Below, piece by piece: positions 6,475 to 8,995 of a DNA stretch of 8,995 bases. Made by a program: the position numbers and the translations under genes. The notes under the pieces were generated by a model. The model did not search any database. It was not told where the DNA came from and was given only the letters and a program-made list of their open reading frames with translations. Where the stretch lies: contig JAISZQ010000151.1 of NCBI GenBank assembly GCA_031269165.1, forward strand, positions 1-8,995. The letters run 5' to 3'. Source of the stretch: Spirochaetaceae bacterium (lineage in GTDB: Bacteria > Spirochaetota > Spirochaetia > Treponematales > Breznakiellaceae). How positions within the stretch are numbered: the first letter of the stretch is position 1; every line of letters starts with the position of its first letter.

Positions 6475-6556
6475 GTCATTGCGAGCGAAGCGCGGCAATC
6501 CAGTGCGACGGCCTTCTCCGTCTGGATTGCTTCGTCGCTTCGCTCCTCGCAATGAC
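6475..6556. repeat. Palindromic element copy 4 (82 bp, inside the 23-bp array)
   Basis: It has the same termini as the left-hand copies (GTCATTGCGAG and CTCGCAATGAC) and exactly the same length as copy 1. Here the right arm (CTGGATTGCTTCGTCGCTTCGCT...) is the longer one, so by arm length it lies in the opposite orientation to copies 1-3. The loop read on the minus strand contains GAGAAGGCCGTCG. Confidence 0.85.
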
Positions 6557-6609
6557 GATACCCCCCGCCATTGTGCCCATCACCCCCTGCCATTGCAAGG
6601 GGCCTCCCC
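6557..6609. repeat. Degenerate 23-bp units between two palindromic elements
   Basis: This 53-bp stretch has two loosely matching units, CCGCCATTGTGCCCATCACCCC and CTGCCATTG... of about 22-23 bp. The second sits within an inverted repeat CCCCT...AGGGG. The match to the array consensus is weak, and the stretch may instead be simple C-rich spacer. Confidence 0.35.
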
Positions 6610-6691
6610 GTCATTGCGAGCGAAGCGAAGCAATCCAGCGTGACGGCCTTCTCCCACTGGATTGCTTCGTCGCTTCGCTCCTCGCAATGAC
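6610..6691. repeat. Palindromic element copy 5 (82 bp, inside the 23-bp array)
   Basis: It has the same length, orientation and termini as copy 4. Its arms GCGAGCGAAGCGAAGCAATCC and CTGGATTGCTTCGTCGC are nearly intact. The loop on the minus strand contains GGGAGAAGGCCGTCACG, very close to the loop of copy 6. Confidence 0.85.
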
Positions 6692-6713
6692 GGGGGAGCA
6701 ACGAACAGGCAAT

Positions 6714-7046
6714 ATCTGCTGGCCAGGGGAGACACCATCTCCTGTACAGGAGCGCAACTTCTCCTGGCCACGTGGGACACCCCGATGTGGCCAGATCAGA
6801 CACCCTGATGTGGCCAGATCAAGCACCCTGATCTGGCCGGATCAAGCACCTTGATCTGGCTGGATCAAGCACCTTGATCTGGCCGCCCCAAGCACCTTGG
6901 AGTGGACGCTCCAAACACCTTGGAGTGGCCAGCCCAAGCACCTTGGAGTGGACGCTCCAAGCACCTTGGAGTGGCCAGCCCAAGCACCTTGGAGCGGCCG
7001 CTCCAAACACCTTGGAGTGGCCGCTCCAAACCCCTTGGAGGTGACG
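6714..7046. repeat. 23-bp tandem array of dyads with changing arms (about 14.5 units)
   Basis: The centre TGG (or its variant) recurs at 6720, 6743, 6765, 6788, 6811, 6834, 6857, 6880, 6903, 6926, 6949, 6972, 6995, 7018 and 7041: every step is 23 bp except one of 22. A unit is a 6-nt left arm, a 6-nt centre (mostly TGGCCA, TGGCCG or TGGACG), a 6-nt right arm and a 5-nt tail, usually GCACC or ACACC. Arms differ along the array but stay complementary: CTCC/GGAG with centre TGTACA (6738-6752), TTGATC/GATCAA (6851-6868), TTGGAG/CTCCAA (6897-6914, 6943-6960), and a perfect 18-nt palindrome TTGGAGCGGCCGCTCCAA (6989-7006). Some units are asymmetric (for example right arm AGCCCAA at 6931-6937). The period is not a multiple of three, and it encodes no protein. 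It is not CRISPR: there are no unique spacers between identical repeats. Confidence 0.93.
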
Positions 7047-7151
7047 GGCGCAATGACAGGTGTCATTGCGAGGGCGTAGCCCGAAGCAATCCAGAGGAGA
7101 AGGCCGTCACGCTGGATTGTTCCGCTCGGCAATGTGCCGCTCGCTCGCAAT
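7047..7151. repeat. Decayed palindromic element copy 6 plus an adjoining terminal fragment
   Basis: From 7062 it begins GTCATTGCGAGG, has GAAGCAATCCAG then the loop AGGAGAAGGCCGTCACG and CTGGATTG. Its right arm is broken (TTCCGCTCGGCAATGTGCCGCTCGC...) and lacks the terminal GAC. Immediately before it, CAATGACA (7051-7058) mirrors TGTCATTG (7061-7068), so the right end of another copy abuts it head to head. Together with copies 4 and 5 it brackets the 23-bp array. Confidence 0.7.
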
Positions 7152-7253
7152 ACCTGCCGTGGAGGCGAGGCTTGCTCTCCCCGACGGGGGGCCGATACCC
7201 GTTCGTGGCCGCTCCTCGTCTTCAACGACGCCTGCCGCTCCCCATCCCGAAAC

Positions 7254-8504
7254 CTACTCCTGCATATTGGAATACGCTATTCTGCCGCCTTCGCCACCCA
7301 CGACAAACCTGCCGCCGACGTAGGTAATAACGTTGAGGTCGTTACTGCCGAGCGGGTTGTCTTCAACCACCGTCCATGTTATGCCGTCGATGGAGTATGC
7401 TATTTTTACCTTTCTTGCGCCATAGTCCCAACCGCCTACGACGAATTTATCGCCGCCGTAGACGATGGCCTTGAGTTTACCGCTACGGCTGAATTCGTTG
7501 TCGGCTGCCCGCGTCCATGTTACACCGTCGGTGGAATATGCCATTTTGCCGACATGGCCGGAATCGACAGCGCCGACCGCGACAAACCTGCCGCCGCCGT
7601 AGGAGAGGCCGTTGATTTCGAAGTTTAACGCGCTGTCTTCCAGCACCGTCCAGGTTACACCATCGGTGGAATACGCCGTTTTTTCTTTCCCGTTTCCAAC
7701 ACCGCCACCGTGCGCGAAAAACTTACCACCGACGTAGAAGAGCCGGGTGATGTATTCCCGATTGCCGAACTTACTGTCGGCTACCGCCGTCCATGTTACG
7801 CCGTCGGTGGAATACGCCATTTTGCCGCCTTCGCCACCCGAGACGAATTTACCGCCGCCGTAGGTGACTGGTTGGGCGTAGCCGAGCTTGCTGTCTGTAA
7901 CCTTCGTCCAGGTAACGCCGTCGACGGAGTACGCCATTTCGCCTTTCCAGTTGCTTCCATCTTTATAGATGCCGACCGCAACGAACTTGCCGTCGCCGTA
8001 GGCGATGTCGCTGATGCGGTCGTCACTGCCACTGCTGAATGGGCTGTCTTCAACCGCCGTCCAATAAACGCCCGAGTCTGGAATCGGCTTAAAAAAGTAC
8101 GTATGTACGGTTGTCTCGCCAACTGCGGAAACTTGTACCTCACGGTCCCATTGTTCCGTGTCGGCGGGAACGCACCAGCGAAGCACGCCCCGCTGTAAAT
8201 CCCAATCTCTGGTGTTCTCTCCAGACCAAACTTGATAGAACCCCGCGTCTTTTACCGCTTGTATTAACCTATCCTTGAGTTCAGGGTTATCATAGTTAAA
8301 CGAATAAACCGTAACGTCCCGTTCCCGTTCATTCCCCTTGTCCCATTTTTGAACTTCAACTGATGCCGCACGAAGTAATGAACTTAAATCGCCCGAATCG
8401 GAAACCGCTTGCGTTGTTTCCGCATTTGACCCGCCTTGCGTTGTTTGGCATGATACAAACAACACCGCTAAAATCACCAAGCCTGCCCTCAATTTTCCCT
8501 TCAT
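7254..8504 (-). CDS. Lipoprotein with a predicted six-bladed beta-propeller
   Basis: 416 aa. The N-terminus MKGKLRAGLVILAVLFVSC is a lipoprotein signal peptide with the lipobox FVSC (Cys19), so the mature protein is probably anchored in a cell-envelope membrane facing outward or into the periplasm. Residues 20-45 are a polar linker. About 46-142 is an uncharacterised domain. From 148 to the end are six repeats of 39-51 aa, each of the form WTxxxDS...YGGGKFVxxG...GKMAYSTDGVT, with the marker Trp at 148, 199, 238, 285, 330 and 377. The last ends AYSNMQE without the next Trp, so the first repeat's WTAVED strand could close the ring. Such repeats resemble BNR/sortilin-like propellers used for binding. 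The start is set by GGAGG 6 nt before the ATG. No partner gene is adjacent, and the function is unknown. Confidence 0.92.
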   Translation of the reverse strand: MKGKLRAGLVILAVLFVSCQTTQGGSNAETTQAVSDSGDLSSLLRAASVEVQKWDKGNERERDVTVYSFNYDNPELKDRLIQAVKDAGFYQVWSGENTRDWDLQRGVLRWCVPADTEQWDREVQVSAVGETTVHTYFFKPIPDSGVYWTAVEDSPFSSGSDDRISDIAYGDGKFVAVGIYKDGSNWKGEMAYSVDGVTWTKVTDSKLGYAQPVTYGGGKFVSGGEGGKMAYSTDGVTWTAVADSKFGNREYITRLFYVGGKFFAHGGGVGNGKEKTAYSTDGVTWTVLEDSALNFEINGLSYGGGRFVAVGAVDSGHVGKMAYSTDGVTWTRAADNEFSRSGKLKAIVYGGDKFVVGGWDYGARKVKIAYSIDGITWTVVEDNPLGSNDLNVITYVGGRFVVGGEGGRIAYSNMQE

Positions 8505-8543
8505 TTTTCGCCTCCATAACGAAAATACATATCTTTACTCAGA

Positions 8544-8572
8544 ACTATAAAACATACCCGGTGTTTTGTCAT
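8544..8572 (-). promoter_or_regulatory. Promoter of the propeller lipoprotein gene
   Basis: ATGACA (8572-8567, 5 of 6 to TTGACA), a 17-nt spacer, and TATAGT (8549-8544, 5 of 6 to TATAAT). The start would lie near 8537, giving a leader of about 33 nt with GGAGG before the ATG at 8504. Confidence 0.75.
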
Positions 8573-8602
8573 TACTCAGGATTATGAAACAAAGAATTCA
8601 TT

Positions 8603-8809
8603 TTATGTGTATAATTCTAATGGTATATATTTTGCCATTATTTCAAAATGTTTATCATTTGTTATTAATCTTGATCCGTTTTGTATACAATTTTGTGCTA
8701 TTATTATGTCGGATATTCCAACATTATTGTTTCCCTGTTTTAAATTTAACATTTGGATATTTCGTATTTCCTGCCAATCTATTATTAATATATTCTTTCT
8801 TAAACTATT
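8603..8809 (-). pseudogene. 3' half of a PIN-domain (VapC-like) toxin/ribonuclease gene, truncated
   Basis: The minus strand is open for 68 codons, ending at TAA (8605-8603). It reads ...IRNIQMLNLKQGNNNVGIS and then DIIIAQNCIQNGSRLITND and KHFEIMAKYIPLELYT. The GISDIIIA segment with its Asp and the LITNDKHF segment with its Asp are the third and fourth acidic motifs of PIN-domain nucleases, in the right order and spacing and close to the C-terminus as in VapC proteins. The N-terminal half, with the first conserved Asp (DTN-type motif) and the middle Glu, is missing: the frame meets sequence of a different character at 8811 and a stop soon after. There is no start codon with a ribosome binding site. 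The gene is very AT-rich with many ATA isoleucine codons, unlike the transporter genes. It was most likely cut by the insertion at 8811. Confidence 0.75.
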
Positions 8810-8870
8810 TAGTGTCTGTCTATAAAGTCAGAAAACACGCTTGAACGGGAGCAGCTTGACAGGGGAAAGT

Positions 8871-8909
8871 ATGAACAATAGACAAAAAGCAGCGGATATG
8901 TTACGATAA
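8871..8909 (+). CDS. Possible 12-codon leader peptide (MNNRQKAADMLR)
   Basis: An AGGGGA motif (8861-8866) lies 4 nt before ATG 8871. The frame ends with TAA at 8907-8909, only 6 nt before the ATG of the next open frame. It could be a leader peptide that couples translation to the following gene, or chance. Confidence 0.2.
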   Translation: MNNRQKAADMLR

Positions 8910-8915
8910 ATAACT

Positions 8916-8995
8916 ATGAAAATATTTGAACCGTTAATGTTAAAGTTTGAAAATGCCAAATGGGTTAACGATCCTGAGTTAGGATTGATAGACAC
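8916..8995 (+). CDS. N-terminal fragment of a probable transposase (runs off the window)
   Basis: 26 complete codons from ATG 8916 are open to the window edge. They read MKIFEPLMLKFENAKWVND followed by PELGLIDT. An in-frame stop at 8907 limits how far upstream the frame can start. The WVNDPELGLIDT stretch reminds me of the first residues of some insertion-sequence transposases, and its position about 100 bp inside a putative IS end agrees. The ribosome binding site is poor. The fragment is too short for motif confirmation. Confidence 0.4.
   Translation, partial: MKIFEPLMLKFENAKWVNDPELGLID

Larger units (their letters stand above)
8811..8995 (+). mobile_element. Probable left end of an insertion sequence
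   Basis: Similarity to the PIN gene stops at about 8810. From there the sequence begins AGTGTCTGTCTATAAAGTCAG, an opening of the kind seen at IS ends, followed by about 100 bp of non-coding DNA and the start of an open frame at 8916 that leaves the window. The other terminal repeat and any target duplication lie outside, so the family cannot be named. A TTGACA at 8856-8861 has only a poor -10 (TAGACA) at the right distance. Confidence 0.45.

Noticed and set aside
6171..6854. 227-aa plus-strand frame and 155-aa minus-strand frame over the repeat region
   Set aside because: Both consist of palindromic elements and 23-bp array translated by chance. The array period is not a multiple of three, so no reading frame is conserved from unit to unit.
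6384..7046. CRISPR array
   Set aside because: Units are contiguous and themselves variable. There are no constant repeats separated by unique spacers of similar length, and no cas gene is in the window.
7134..7628. Plus-strand frames opposite the lipoprotein gene (also 7710-8198)
   Set aside because: They mirror the propeller repeats in another frame. The minus strand has promoter, ribosome binding site, signal peptide and repeats.
8566..8844. 92-aa hydrophobic plus-strand frame
   Set aside because: It is the antisense of the PIN-domain fragment and crosses the presumed insertion junction. Its hydrophobicity comes from the AT-rich composition.
8987..8995. GATAGACAC at the window end as an inverted match to the IS-like end GTGTCT
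   Set aside because: It is only a 6-7 bp match, and it lies inside the coding frame (LIDT) of the probable transposase.

Overview
The window looks like a chromosomal segment of a spirochaete, most likely a Treponema of the insect-gut or rumen type. This is inference from the style of the genes and repeats: a lipoprotein built from 'GKFVAVG...AYSTDGVTWT' repeats, a left-edge gene resembling the HU-like DNA-binding-domain proteins of Treponema and Bacteroidetes, and many 'GTCATTGCGAG...CAATCCAG' palindromic elements. No rRNA or tRNA gene is present to settle the taxonomy. Apart from the far right end, every gene lies on the minus strand.

Layout. 1-186: 5' part of a gene running off the left edge. 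187-446: its leader and a very good sigma70-type promoter. 483-820: three tandem copies of a roughly 120-bp unit, each carrying an 80-82 bp palindromic element. 843-5982: a complete five-gene peptide/nickel-type ABC importer operon, read right to left as binding protein, permease, permease, ATPase, ATPase, with 4-11 bp overlaps or very short gaps throughout. 5983-6362: a long leader of about 345 nt with several hairpins, and a promoter. 6384-7046: a tandem array of 23-bp units, each a dyad, interrupted by two 82-bp palindromic elements. 7062-7151: a decayed element of the same family. 7152-7253: about 100 bp of GC-rich spacer in which I recognise nothing and no convincing terminator. 7254-8504: a lipoprotein with a predicted six-bladed beta-propeller and its own promoter. 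8603-8809: an AT-rich 3' half of a PIN-domain (VapC-like) gene. 8811-8995: what looks like the left end of an insertion sequence that cut the PIN gene, with the first codons of a probable transposase on the plus strand.

How the parts work together. The five transporter proteins should form one importer: a periplasmic solute-binding protein, a heterodimeric DppB/DppC-type channel, and two ATPases. Unusual details are a binding protein whose lipobox cysteine is replaced by tyrosine, an ATPase with a serine at the first Walker A glycine, and an in-frame 15-bp tandem repeat inside that same ATPase.

The most unusual structure is the 23-bp array directly upstream of the transporter promoter. Its arms change from unit to unit (CTCC/GGAG, GATC/GATC, GGAG/CTCC) while the dyad symmetry is mostly kept. 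The period is not a multiple of three, so it does not encode a protein repeat.
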